Below are positions 11,308-18,728 of a DNA stretch of 29,659 bases, piece by piece; position 1 is the stretch's first letter, and each line of letters opens with the position of its first letter. The stretch spans positions 1 to 29,659 of the forward strand of contig CAYVUV010000175.1 in assembly GCA_964455095.1 (NCBI GenBank). Direction: 5' to 3'. Below the pieces are notes generated by a model. That model was not told the DNA's origin and searched no databases. It saw only the letters and a program-made list of their open reading frames with translations. The DNA comes from CAYVUV01 sp964455095. Lineage in GTDB: Bacteria > Desulfobacterota > Binatia > HRBIN30 > CADEER01. A program made the translations under genes and the position numbers.

Positions 11308-12731
11308 GGCGTCTGGCGCGCCTCGCTGCGGCGCTGATCGGCCTCGGCAGCGCGGCACCCGCGCTCGGGGGCAGCGCGGCTTTACAGAGCGCCTTGCAAC
11401 ACCGCGGCTTCCACGGCGCGCGCCTCGGCGTGCTGGTGCAGCGTGCCGACGACGGGCGCCCGCTCTTCGAGCACAACCCCGACACCGCCCTGACGCCGGC
11501 TTCGAATCTGAAGGTGCTGACGGCGCTGGCAGCGCTGGACACCTTCGGCCCGGCGCACCAGTTCACCACCGCGATTTCCGTCGATGCGCTACCCGACGCC
11601 GCCGGCGCCGTCGGCACGCTCTATGTGCGCGGCGGCGGCGACCCCGCGTTGACGTCGGAGCAGTGGTGGCGGCTGGCCGCCGACCTGCGCCGCGGCGGTC
11701 TGCGCAGCGTGCGCGGCGACATCGTGCTCGACGACTCGTTCTTCGAGGCGCAGGGCTGGAACCCGGCCTGGGGCGCGCCGTCGGCGCGCGCCTTCCACGC
11801 CCCGATCGCCGCGCTGAGCGCCAACTACGGCGCCTTCGCCGCCGCGGTGCGTCCCGGCGCGCAGCCCGGAGAGCCGCTACTGGTCGACATCGACCCGCCG
11901 CTGCCCTATCTCGCGGTCGTCAACCGCGGCCGCACCGCGGCGGCGGGCACGGCCGAGTCGCTCACGGTCGAGCGCCGCACCGGAACCGGTGTCGAGGAGG
12001 TCGTCATCGGCGGCACGCTGGCCGCGGGCGAACCCCAGACGGTGGTCTACCGCAGCGTTGCCGACCCAGTGCGCTACGCCGGCGCGGTGTTGCGCATGCA
12101 GCTGGCGGCCAATGGGATCAGCGTCGGCGGCGGCACGCGCGTCGCGCCGGTGGCCGTCGGAGCGGTCGAGCTGCTGCGCTTCGCCGGCCAGCCGCTCGGC
12201 GAGATCGTGCAGCTCTTCCTCAAGCACAGCAACAACCACATCGCCGAGACGCTGCTGAAAGGGCTCGGCGCGCGGGAGAGCGGCCCGCCCGGCTCGTGGG
12301 AGAACGGGTTGCGCGCGCGGCGCGCCAATCTGGCTGCGCTCGGCGTCGACACGAGCGGCTGCACGCTCATCGACGGCTCCGGCCTGGCCTCGACCAACCG
12401 CGTCACGCCGCGCGCCCTGGTCGCCGCGCTGCGCGCCGCATGGCGGTCGTTCGCCATCGGTCCCGAGCTCATCGCCGCCCTGCCCATTGCCGCCCGCGAC
12501 GGCACGCTCGAAAAGCGCGCCGCGGCCGCCGCCGGCGTGGTGCGCGCCAAGACCGGGCTGATCAACGGTGCCACCGGCCTCTCTGGCTTCGCCCGCCTGC
12601 GCGACGGCACCGACGCCGCCTTCTCCATCCTCGTCAACGGCTACGACCGCGGCGACGCCGACGCCATGGCGGGTGTCGACGCCTTCGTCGCCACGCTGGT
12701 GGCGCAGAGCGCCGCCGACCTGGCGCGCTGA
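11304..12731 (+). CDS. dacB: D-alanyl-D-alanine carboxypeptidase/endopeptidase (PBP4, S13 family)
   Basis: A 475-residue periplasmic penicillin-binding protein that trims or cleaves peptidoglycan stem peptides. All three active-site motifs are present: SxxK as SNLK (Ser67-Lys70), SxN as SNN (309-311, in KHSNNHIAETLLK) and KTG (Lys416, in RAKTGLINGATG). Ser67 is the expected nucleophile. The long insertion between the first two motifs is normal for S13 enzymes, and the start encodes a signal peptide (RRLARLAAALIGLGSAAPALGG). I chose the GTG at 11304 because it forms a GTGA overlap with the stop of the peroxidase gene, implying translational coupling; a TTG six bases earlier is the alternative. 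The same-operon pairing with a heme peroxidase is odd and unexplained. Confidence 0.94.
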   Translation: MRRLARLAAALIGLGSAAPALGGSAALQSALQHRGFHGARLGVLVQRADDGRPLFEHNPDTALTPASNLKVLTALAALDTFGPAHQFTTAISVDALPDAAGAVGTLYVRGGGDPALTSEQWWRLAADLRRGGLRSVRGDIVLDDSFFEAQGWNPAWGAPSARAFHAPIAALSANYGAFAAAVRPGAQPGEPLLVDIDPPLPYLAVVNRGRTAAAGTAESLTVERRTGTGVEEVVIGGTLAAGEPQTVVYRSVADPVRYAGAVLRMQLAANGISVGGGTRVAPVAVGAVELLRFAGQPLGEIVQLFLKHSNNHIAETLLKGLGARESGPPGSWENGLRARRANLAALGVDTSGCTLIDGSGLASTNRVTPRALVAALRAAWRSFAIGPELIAALPIAARDGTLEKRAAAAAGVVRAKTGLINGATGLSGFARLRDGTDAAFSILVNGYDRGDADAMAGVDAFVATLVAQSAADLAR

Positions 12732-12740
12732 GACGGAGAG

Positions 12741-12997
12741 TCTCACGCGAAGGCGCGAAGCCGCGAAGGGAATCAAACAGCGTACGTACGACTTCGTTGA
12801 CGTACGGTCGCTGTCGGGCTACCCGCGCTTCATGGCTGTCACCGCATCGAAGCTGCGGAGAACATCTACCGAATCCTCGACCAGGGCGGGCACGGCACTG
12901 ATCAGCAAAGATCGCACGATCCGCCGTCATTACAAACGCACGGTGTGGTGAGCTCGTCGCCCTGCTTCGCGGCTTCGCGCTCTTCGTGCGAGATCTC
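12741..12997. repeat. GCGAAG-type inverted repeats flanking a toxin-antitoxin relic
   Basis: The left arm (12741-12770) reads TCTCACGCGAAGGCGCGAAG and continues with CCGCGAAGGG; the right arm (12965-12997) carries the reverse complement of nearly the same sequence, including CTTCGCGGCTTCGCG and GCGAGATCTC. The same two arms recur at 15799-15886. The left arm begins 9 bases after the dacB stop, and the right arm ends 23 bases before the stop of the convergent metalloprotease gene. Confidence 0.75.
12832..12951 (+). pseudogene. Collapsed Phd/YefM-VapC-type toxin-antitoxin relic
   Basis: The ATG at 12832 opens MAVTASKLR, a start typical of Phd/YefM-family antitoxins. The expected continuation ENIYRILDQ is present but one frame off, as if one G had been lost within CTGCGGGAGAAC at about 12858. 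After it the original frame ends with TALISKDRTIRRHYKRTVW and a stop at 12951, which resembles the C-terminus of a PIN-domain (VapC-like) toxin. Most of the antitoxin and nearly all of the toxin are missing, so one internal deletion seems to have joined the two ends. The relic lies between inverted repeats in the gap between dacB and the metalloprotease. It rests on recognised short motifs, so it needs a family search to confirm. Confidence 0.6.
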
Positions 12998-13020
12998 TTC
13001 CTTCTTGTCGCACGCGGCGG

Positions 13021-14391
13021 TTATTGGGCCTTGGCCTTGAACAGACTCGCGCTGTCCGCGGTCACGTCTCCGATCTCGTATCGACCCTCCCAGCAGCGCG
13101 CGATGTCGGCGCGCACGAGTTGGGCGACGACGGGTGCCGAGCCAATGGGGAGCAGTGCGTCGGGAAGATTCGGTCCTCCCGCCTTGAGGATGATCTTCGC
13201 CTTGGTGTCGAGGCCTTCCTTGAACAGCCCCTTGAGGACGCCGTGCGGCGATTGACCGGCGTCGTCGTAATGGAAGCCCTTGGCAAACGCCGACCAGCGC
13301 CCCGCCCCGGGTGGCAGGGCCGCCTCGGCGACGAGCAGCGGCAGCGCTCCCTTGTAAAGACAGAGCGAGTAGCGGGTGTCAGTCGCCGGCGTGCCGAAGT
13401 CGGGCACCGTCGTGGCCGCGCCCTTGAGCCACTTCCACAGCAGCTTGTCCCTGCCGTCGTCGGACGCGTCGTCGCGGATCTGCAGCAGCGACTTGAGCGC
13501 CGTGCGGCACACCGCGCTCGGGGCGGGCTGGCAAATGTCCTGCGTCGCGCCCGGCGCCGGGTAGAGCACGTCGCGCCCGCCGCGGTCGTCGTTGCGCAGC
13601 GTCGTGTAGAAGATCGCGTTCGGGTCGGGCGGGATGCGCCCCATCACCGCCAGCGAGTCGAAGTTGGCGGATAGGACCAGGTCGGCGAGCGGATCGCCCG
13701 CGTCGATCAAGATGGCATTGGCCGGGTCGGAGTCGGTGTCGAAGTTGAGCGCCGCGTGGTCGGCCGGATGACCGAGGCCGATGGTGTGTCCGATCTCGTG
13801 TATGAGCAGGTGCTTGAGGGAACGCAGCCGCTGCTCCGGCGTCAGGAACGGCGCTGTCGTGGCCAGCCGGTCGGTGGCGATGAGGATATCCGCGCCGTCG
13901 ATCGTGCGACCACCGAGGATCGCGCCGTTGGTCAGCGCCCGGTTGGCGAGAAAGGTCCAGTGGGTTTGCGAAACGCCGAACAGCGCGTCGACGGGAAACT
14001 GCGGGTCGCTCGAGAGGACGTGGAACAGGTCGATCTCGCCCCCCGCGACGGGATCGCGCACCGTCGGTCCGTCGAACGTGACGTCGAAGTGGAGTACCGA
14101 GCTCTCCCAGACTTGAAAGGCGCCCGCGACTGCCGTCTCGACGTCGGCGACGTCCTGCGCGGCGACGCCACCGGTGAGCGCCATCGCCACCGCCTCGGCG
14201 AAACCGCTATCGATCGAAACCTGGATCGCTCCATCGCCGAGACCGCGGCCTGAAACGTCCGTCGGCGACCAGCGCGGCGCCGTATCGATCGCAGCGTCCA
14301 GGCCGATACTGACGAAGCCGAACGCCGGCACCGCCAGACCTGCGATCCACAGGGCTGCTACGGAGACGATCGAACGACGTACTCTGAGCAT
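13021..14391 (-). CDS. Secreted matrixin-like zinc metalloprotease with lineage-type C-terminal domain
   Basis: A 456-residue exported protein. The ATG at 14391 is chosen because a signal peptide follows (VRRSIVSVAALWIAGLAVPAFG); an earlier in-frame ATG at 14487 adds 32 residues with no such feature. The zinc site HEIGHTIGLGH has ligands His198, His202 and His208 with catalytic Glu199, and SLAVMG near 250 fits the Met-turn, so it is a metzincin of matrixin type. The C-terminal part (about 288-456) is a separate module with LLWKWLKGAATT, YSLCLYKG, KGFHYDD, KAKIILKAGGPNLP and CWEGRYE. I associate this module with secreted proteins of Binatota-type bacteria but know no function for it. The protease probably acts outside the cell; substrates are unknown. 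It lies 134 bases downstream of a small secreted protein gene on the same strand. Confidence 0.85.
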   Translation of the reverse strand: MLRVRRSIVSVAALWIAGLAVPAFGFVSIGLDAAIDTAPRWSPTDVSGRGLGDGAIQVSIDSGFAEAVAMALTGGVAAQDVADVETAVAGAFQVWESSVLHFDVTFDGPTVRDPVAGGEIDLFHVLSSDPQFPVDALFGVSQTHWTFLANRALTNGAILGGRTIDGADILIATDRLATTAPFLTPEQRLRSLKHLLIHEIGHTIGLGHPADHAALNFDTDSDPANAILIDAGDPLADLVLSANFDSLAVMGRIPPDPNAIFYTTLRNDDRGGRDVLYPAPGATQDICQPAPSAVCRTALKSLLQIRDDASDDGRDKLLWKWLKGAATTVPDFGTPATDTRYSLCLYKGALPLLVAEAALPPGAGRWSAFAKGFHYDDAGQSPHGVLKGLFKEGLDTKAKIILKAGGPNLPDALLPIGSAPVVAQLVRADIARCWEGRYEIGDVTADSASLFKAKAQ

Positions 14392-14524
14392 CACCGCTCT
14401 TCTGCTCGTGGCGGACACTTCACTCAGCAGACACGCCGCGGACACGAGCCCTGAGCGCTGTCGCCTTCCAGGCTGAACCGCGGCCACTTGTCGCGATCCG
14501 CCCCCCCGGCTCCCGTTTCAGGCC

Positions 14525-14986
14525 CTACTGGCCCTTCTGGCCTTTGGCTTTGACGACGGGCAGGGAGAACGCGTAGTTGCTCATTGTGCTGACGACATAC
14601 GCGCTGCACGAGACCTTGCCACCAATCGTCAGGATGCGCGCGGAGCCCTGGAAAGGCAGTCCGATAAAGAGATTCGTTCCTCCAGTCAGACCCGGAAGGC
14701 TCTGCGTGATGACGGTCGCGGTCTCCCCTGCCGCCAACGCGAGGCCGAGGGCGGAGCCGACAGCAGCGCCGCCCGCGGCGTCGAAGACCTCGACGCCGAG
14801 CGTCGTCGCCTGGTGCGCGGCGCAGATGAACGCGGTGCCGGTAGTGGCGTTGTGAATTACGCCCGGCACGACCCAGATGCTTTTGTAGCCTGCCGGAGGT
14901 AGATCGCTGATGCCGGCGCGGGCGATGCTGGCGAAGGCGAGCACGGCCGCTACTAGGACTCCCCCCAGGATTGACTGGTTGCGCAT
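14525..14986 (-). CDS. Small secreted protein, unknown function
   Basis: A 153-residue protein I do not recognise. The ATG at 14986 has AAGGGG about 9 bases upstream and is followed by a clear signal peptide (MRNQSILGGVLVAAVLAFASIARA). The mature part is rich in Ala, Gly, Thr and Val with beta-strand-like stretches (IWVVPGVIHNATTGTAFICAA, ETATVITQSLPGL) and only two cysteines, which could form one disulfide. The pattern of a vegetative beta-sandwich fold is plausible but unproven. The chain ends in a basic KAKGQKGQ tail, and the metalloprotease encoded just downstream ends in a similar FKAKAQ. The two may be co-transcribed and both exported. Confidence 0.75.
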   Translation of the reverse strand: MRNQSILGGVLVAAVLAFASIARAGISDLPPAGYKSIWVVPGVIHNATTGTAFICAAHQATTLGVEVFDAAGGAAVGSALGLALAAGETATVITQSLPGLTGGTNLFIGLPFQGSARILTIGGKVSCSAYVVSTMSNYAFSLPVVKAKGQKGQ

Positions 14987-15533
14987 GGTGTCGTTCCCCT
15001 TCGAAAGTTGGGGCGACCACCTCAGCCGCCAGAGTTTAATTGCTACGTCGCGGGCGCCAGGTAAGCGCGCACGAAGGGACCGTCGTTTGGGAACGCTACT
15101 GTCGCGTTCCACCCCCAACCGCGACTGCCCCATGCAATCGCGGGTTCAGAATCTTCTGATTTGTCGCCCCCTGGTGTGCATCTTGCGACATTCCGTCGCC
15201 TCCCCCAGTGATTGCGTCTCACTTTTCGGTGTAGCGCACCTGGCGAGCGGTTGGCAATGAAAAAAACTCGGGAGAATCCGCCGCGAATCGGCGGGAGGAT
15301 GTGTGCCCCCCGAGCCAGCAGCCGCAGTCCATTTGGTGCAGCGTGACCCGGCGGGAGGTGCAATCACCGCATGCGCGGTGCATGGCGCGACCGCTGCTGT
15401 CTGCTGGCGCCTGACCTGCCAGTACAAGCGCGACCCGCTCTCCCAACAGGGAGACTGCTAATGTTTCTCGATTGGATCTACTGCGTATTTCCTGTGCTTC
15501 TGGTAGGGCGACGCTCCCGCGAGCATCGCACCA

Positions 15534-15644
15534 GAGGATCACGAAAGCTCGGAGGTCCGAAAACACGAAACTCAGATCGGCAGGGCCTGCAATGACTGAG
15601 TTTCTCTTTCGTGGTTTCAGTGTTTCGTGGTTTCGTGATTCTCC
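15534..15644. repeat. CACGAAA-type imperfect inverted repeat
   Basis: The left arm (about 15534-15575) runs from AGAGGATCACGAAAG to AACACGAAACTCAG. The right arm (15596-15644) runs from CTGAGTTTCTC to CGTGGTTTCGTGATTCTCC and is its imperfect reverse complement, with an extra CACGAAAC-type unit. About 20 bases separate the arms. It could fold into a long hairpin and looks like a non-autonomous dispersed element. Confidence 0.65.
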
Positions 15645-15665
15645 GAATCATCCTGTGGCACCGCC

Positions 15666-15793
15666 TACGGCAAGGGCGGGCCGTACGGTGCGCACTCCAA
15701 GCGCCGGGTCGTGCCGCTGTCGGCACGGGTGCGGGCGCTGCTCGAACCACACTTCGCTCTGCACGCGCACCTCGGGACGACACAGCTTAGCCG
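15666..15793 (+). pseudogene. Tyrosine recombinase/integrase fragment
   Basis: One frame over about 42 codons reads YGKGGPYGAHSKRRVVPLS followed by ARVRALLEPHFALH. GKGGxxxxxxKRRVVPLS is the beta-hairpin and Arg-rich stretch found in the catalytic domain of XerC/phage-type tyrosine recombinases, just before the helix leading to the HxxR box. There is no start codon with a ribosome site, and the HxxR, LGH and Tyr boxes are absent; the frame runs straight into the GCGAAG-type repeat. It is therefore a remnant cut off on both sides. Confidence 0.6.
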
Positions 15794-15798
15794 GCACT

Positions 15799-15886
15799 TC
15801 TCACGCGAAGCCGCGAAGGCGCGAAGGCAGACGGGAATCAATTCAGGTCCCCTTCGCGGCTTCGCGTTCTTCGCGCGAGATCTCTC
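15799..15886. repeat. GCGAAG-type inverted repeat, compact form
   Basis: The left arm at 15799-15828 (TCTCACGCGAAGCCGCGAAG, then GCGCGAAGGC) and the right arm at 15850-15886 (CCCTTCGCGGCTTCGCG to GAGATCTCTC) are imperfect reverse complements with only 21 bases between them. They are the same family as the arms at 12741-12997. The right arm touches the tldE stop codon (15885-15887), so the RNA hairpin could act as a terminator for that operon. Confidence 0.75.
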
Positions 15887-17207
15887 AGAGCGTGAAAGTG
15901 AACTGATCGACGAGCGCCCCAGGCAGGCGGGCGCTGGCCAGGGAGCGCTGGTCGTAGGTGCCGGGGTCGAGGATGGTCTCGCGTTCCGCCGTCAGGCCGA
16001 TGAGGTTCTCGCCCAGGATGCGGTAGATGGTCTCGTCGAAGCGCATGACGTTCAGCGGTTCCTGTATGGCGCCGTTCTCGACCCAGAAGGTGGCGAAGCG
16101 GGTCATGCCGGTGGTGCGGCAGGCGGGGCGGTCGGAGAAGTTCAGGTACCACAGGTTGCTGACGTAGATGCCGGTGTGGAGCTCCTGCAGGACGCGGTCG
16201 GACGGGACCGAGCCGGGGCCGACGTCGATGGAGTCGGGTGCCTCACCTGACGATGCGCCGTTGGTGGGGACCTGGAACTCCAGCGCCGAGCGCGGCGAGA
16301 CCAGGCATTGCTCGTACGCCCCGGCGCGGATCAGCGGCACCTGTTCGGGCCGGATGAAGCCGGCCTCCTGAAAGTCGGGTGCGAAGCCGTCGCGCGTGTT
16401 CTCGATGAAATCGACCCCTGGGTTCAGGCGCGCCTGCCCCTCGATCATCTGCAGCAGCGGCGTCGTCTTGGTGCGGTGAGCGCGCAAGCCGAAGCCGCCC
16501 CAGCCGAGCAGGCCGACGATGTCGTACAAAGCGGCCGGCGCCAGGTAGACGCGGTAGCGACCCGGCGCGATCGTGCGCGCCGGCCGGCCAAGCGCTCGCA
16601 GTTGCTCGGAGGCGGTTTGGACCTTGTGATCGAACTCGCGGGAATCCCAGCGGAATCCGGCATACGCCTCCTTTACCGCCTTGTCCGTGCTGTGGAAGAA
16701 GCTCCAGTCGAGGTTGTAGCTCTCGACCGAGTACCAGTTGCGCTGGCCAAACGAGTTGGCGAAGCCGGCATAGCTGGAGCCGGCGGCGTAGATGCCGACC
16801 AGATCGCGGCCGCGTCCGGCCTCCTGTACCTGCGCGACGGCCGCCGCCCGGTCTGGCAGCTCGCCGGCGTGGTGGTGATCGGTCGAGCGCACCTCGGTGG
16901 CGTAGAGCAGGTACGGATCCTCCGGCACGAAGCGGCGCGTCTCGCGCAATTGCTCGATCAGGGCGGCGAGGCGGGCGCGGTCGGCGGCCATGTCGCCGCT
17001 CAGCGTCAGAGTCCCAGCCGCATGCCGCCGCCCGTCGATCAAATCGACCCCGAAGTGGCGCTGCACGACGCTGCCGGCCTGGCGCACCTGGCTGTGATTG
17101 AAGCGAACGAAATCAGAGTCTTCGGCCGCAAAGCTCGACGTGAAGATCTCATCGCCGCGCAGCTGCTCGCCGAGGTGTGTCGCGAGGTCGAAGAAGTACG
17201 ACTGCAT
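15885..17207 (-). CDS. tldE: TldE/PmbA-family protein, partner of TldD
   Basis: A 440-residue protein of the TldE/PmbA family, close to the usual length of about 450. It lacks the zinc motif, as is normal for this subunit, and forms a heterodimer with TldD that degrades or matures unfolded and modified peptides in the cytoplasm (in E. coli, microcin B17 and the CcdA antitoxin). Family stretches include YAAGSSYAGFANSFGQRNWY, LAPAALYDIVGLLGWGGFG and GIYVSNLWYLNFSDR. The ATG at 17207 shares its A with the tldD stop (TGATG), and GGAGG lies 6 bases upstream inside tldD, so translation is coupled. The stop lies at the edge of the GCGAAG-type repeat. Confidence 0.93.
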   Translation of the reverse strand: MQSYFFDLATHLGEQLRGDEIFTSSFAAEDSDFVRFNHSQVRQAGSVVQRHFGVDLIDGRRHAAGTLTLSGDMAADRARLAALIEQLRETRRFVPEDPYLLYATEVRSTDHHHAGELPDRAAAVAQVQEAGRGRDLVGIYAAGSSYAGFANSFGQRNWYSVESYNLDWSFFHSTDKAVKEAYAGFRWDSREFDHKVQTASEQLRALGRPARTIAPGRYRVYLAPAALYDIVGLLGWGGFGLRAHRTKTTPLLQMIEGQARLNPGVDFIENTRDGFAPDFQEAGFIRPEQVPLIRAGAYEQCLVSPRSALEFQVPTNGASSGEAPDSIDVGPGSVPSDRVLQELHTGIYVSNLWYLNFSDRPACRTTGMTRFATFWVENGAIQEPLNVMRFDETIYRILGENLIGLTAERETILDPGTYDQRSLASARLPGALVDQFTFTL

Positions 17208-18640
17208 CAGGCGCCTCCGAAGACGTCGACCGACTCGAACAGGCAGGTCGGCGCGGCATGGCCGACGCGGATGACCTGGTTGGGCTCGCCCTTGCCGCAG
17301 AACGGCGTGCCCAGGACCTGCACGGTGCTCGGGTCGCCCACCATCTTCAGATTTCGCCAGAAGGTGGCGGAGATGCCGCGGTAGGTGGGTATCTTCACCA
17401 CGCCGCCGAGGGCGCCGTTCTCGATCGTACGGGCCCATTCGCAGCCGAACTGGAACTTGTTGCGCGAGTCGTCGATCGACCACGAGCAGTTGCTCTCCAT
17501 GTAGACGCCGCGCTCGACGGCACCGATCATCTCTTCGAAGTTGCTGCTGCCGGGCTCGAGGTTCAGGTTGGCCATGCGATCGATCGGCGGCCGGTTCCAG
17601 CTCGTCGCCCGGGCGTTGGCGACGCCGGGCAGGCCGGCGCGCGCCTGCGAGGTCATGCTGCCCAGCGGCCGCACCAGGATGCCGTCCTGGATGACGTGCT
17701 GGCGCGATGCCGGCTGGCCGTCGTCGTCGAAGGCATAGCTGGCCAGCTGCTCCGTGCGCGTCGGGTCGAAGGTCACATTCAACAGTTTCGATCCGTACTC
17801 GTAAGTGCCGAACATATCCGGCGTTACGAAGCTCCGGCCGGCGTAGTTGCGCTCGTCGCCGAGGATGCGGTCGAGCTCCAAAGGGTGGCCGATCGATTCG
17901 TGGATCTGCAGGATCATCTGATCGGGGGCGAGGACGAGATCCATGCTGCCGGACGGGCAATTGGGCGCCGTCAGCAGCTCCAGCGCCTGTGCCGCCACAC
18001 GCGGCGCGGCGGTGTGGAAACCGACCTCGTCCAGTACTTCAAGTCCGCCCTGACGGCAGTAGGCGTGACCGCCGAAGGTGCGCGTCTGCGTCTCGGCGCC
18101 GAGGTTCGCCGTGGCGCTGAGTGTCGGCAGGATGTAGCGGAAATGCTGGTGCACCCGCCCGCCGTCGGTGGTGATGAAGAGGGTCTCCAGGTCGGTGTGC
18201 CACAGCCCCGCCTCCCATTCGACGATGCGCGGATCGGCGGCCAGGCGCTCGCTCTCGCGCCGCAGCAGGTCGAGTTTGTCGGCGAGCGAAACGGACTCCC
18301 ACGCGATGCGGGCATGCGAGGCATACTCGCCCTGGAAACGCTGGCGCGGCAGCTGCGCCAGTTGCAGCACCGTGCGGCCGGCGGTCTGACGCGCCCAGTC
18401 GAGGGCCTCGGCCGCGGCGCGGCGCAGGCCGGACTCGGTCAGGTCGCAGGTGGCGCCGTAGCCCATGCCGCCGCCGTCGAAGACGGTGATCATCGCGCCG
18501 ATGTCGTCCGACGCGCGCACCGGCTGCACGACGTTGCGCCGCACCGACAGGTGCTGGTTGCGCTCGTGCACGACGCGCAGCGAGCAGTACTCCGCCGCCG
18601 GCGCGACGGCGCGGAAACGGGATTCGATCTGATCGAGCAT
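17207..18640 (-). CDS. tldD: Metallopeptidase TldD
   Basis: A 477-residue zinc metallopeptidase. The HExxxH motif is HESIGH, with His247, Glu248 and His252; Cys448 in PFCGKGEPNQ fits the position of the third zinc ligand known from E. coli TldD. Other family stretches are AGRSFVTPDMFG, LNVTFDPTRTEQLASYAFDDDG and MESNCSWSIDDSRNKFQFG. It acts with TldE, encoded directly downstream with a one-base overlap. No ribosome site is visible before the ATG at 18640, but the encoded N-terminus aligns with the family's expected start. The gene is divergent from the carotenoid oxygenase gene with 88 bases between them. The genome's peptide substrate is not indicated. Confidence 0.95.
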   Translation of the reverse strand: MLDQIESRFRAVAPAAEYCSLRVVHERNQHLSVRRNVVQPVRASDDIGAMITVFDGGGMGYGATCDLTESGLRRAAAEALDWARQTAGRTVLQLAQLPRQRFQGEYASHARIAWESVSLADKLDLLRRESERLAADPRIVEWEAGLWHTDLETLFITTDGGRVHQHFRYILPTLSATANLGAETQTRTFGGHAYCRQGGLEVLDEVGFHTAAPRVAAQALELLTAPNCPSGSMDLVLAPDQMILQIHESIGHPLELDRILGDERNYAGRSFVTPDMFGTYEYGSKLLNVTFDPTRTEQLASYAFDDDGQPASRQHVIQDGILVRPLGSMTSQARAGLPGVANARATSWNRPPIDRMANLNLEPGSSNFEEMIGAVERGVYMESNCSWSIDDSRNKFQFGCEWARTIENGALGGVVKIPTYRGISATFWRNLKMVGDPSTVQVLGTPFCGKGEPNQVIRVGHAAPTCLFESVDVFGGA

Positions 18641-18728
18641 GCGTGGAACTTAGCGGAGTGACGCGGAAGACTTAAGGGCATCCGGTCTGATAAGACTGTG
18701 CGCATACTCCCAAGCCCCAGGAGGCGTC

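Larger units (their letters stand above)
14987..15884. other. Gene-free repeat-rich stretch
   Basis: No intact gene is supported over about 900 bases between the small secreted protein and tldE; open frames here have no recognisable product or ribosome site. What it holds: a 6-bp hairpin at 15278-15294 (CCGCCG/CGGCGG), another at 15365-15380 (CACCGC/GCGGTG), a GGTAGGGCGACGCTCCCGC stretch near 15502 that resembles a dispersed repeat, the long inverted repeat at 15534-15644, a recombinase fragment at 15666-15793 and the GCGAAG-type repeats at 15799-15886. GC content dips here compared with the genes around it. Confidence 0.6.

Noticed and set aside
12741..12770. GCGAAG direct repeats as a CRISPR or tandem array
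   Set aside because: Units are 8-10 bases, imperfect, few, and have no spacers; they form arms of an inverted repeat.
15219..15566. Minus-strand open frame of 115 codons in the gene-free gap
   Set aside because: No ribosome site, no recognisable product, and it crosses repeats and hairpins.
16308..18661. Long plus-strand open frames opposite tldE and tldD
   Set aside because: Mirror frames of two well-supported genes with intact motifs on the minus strand.
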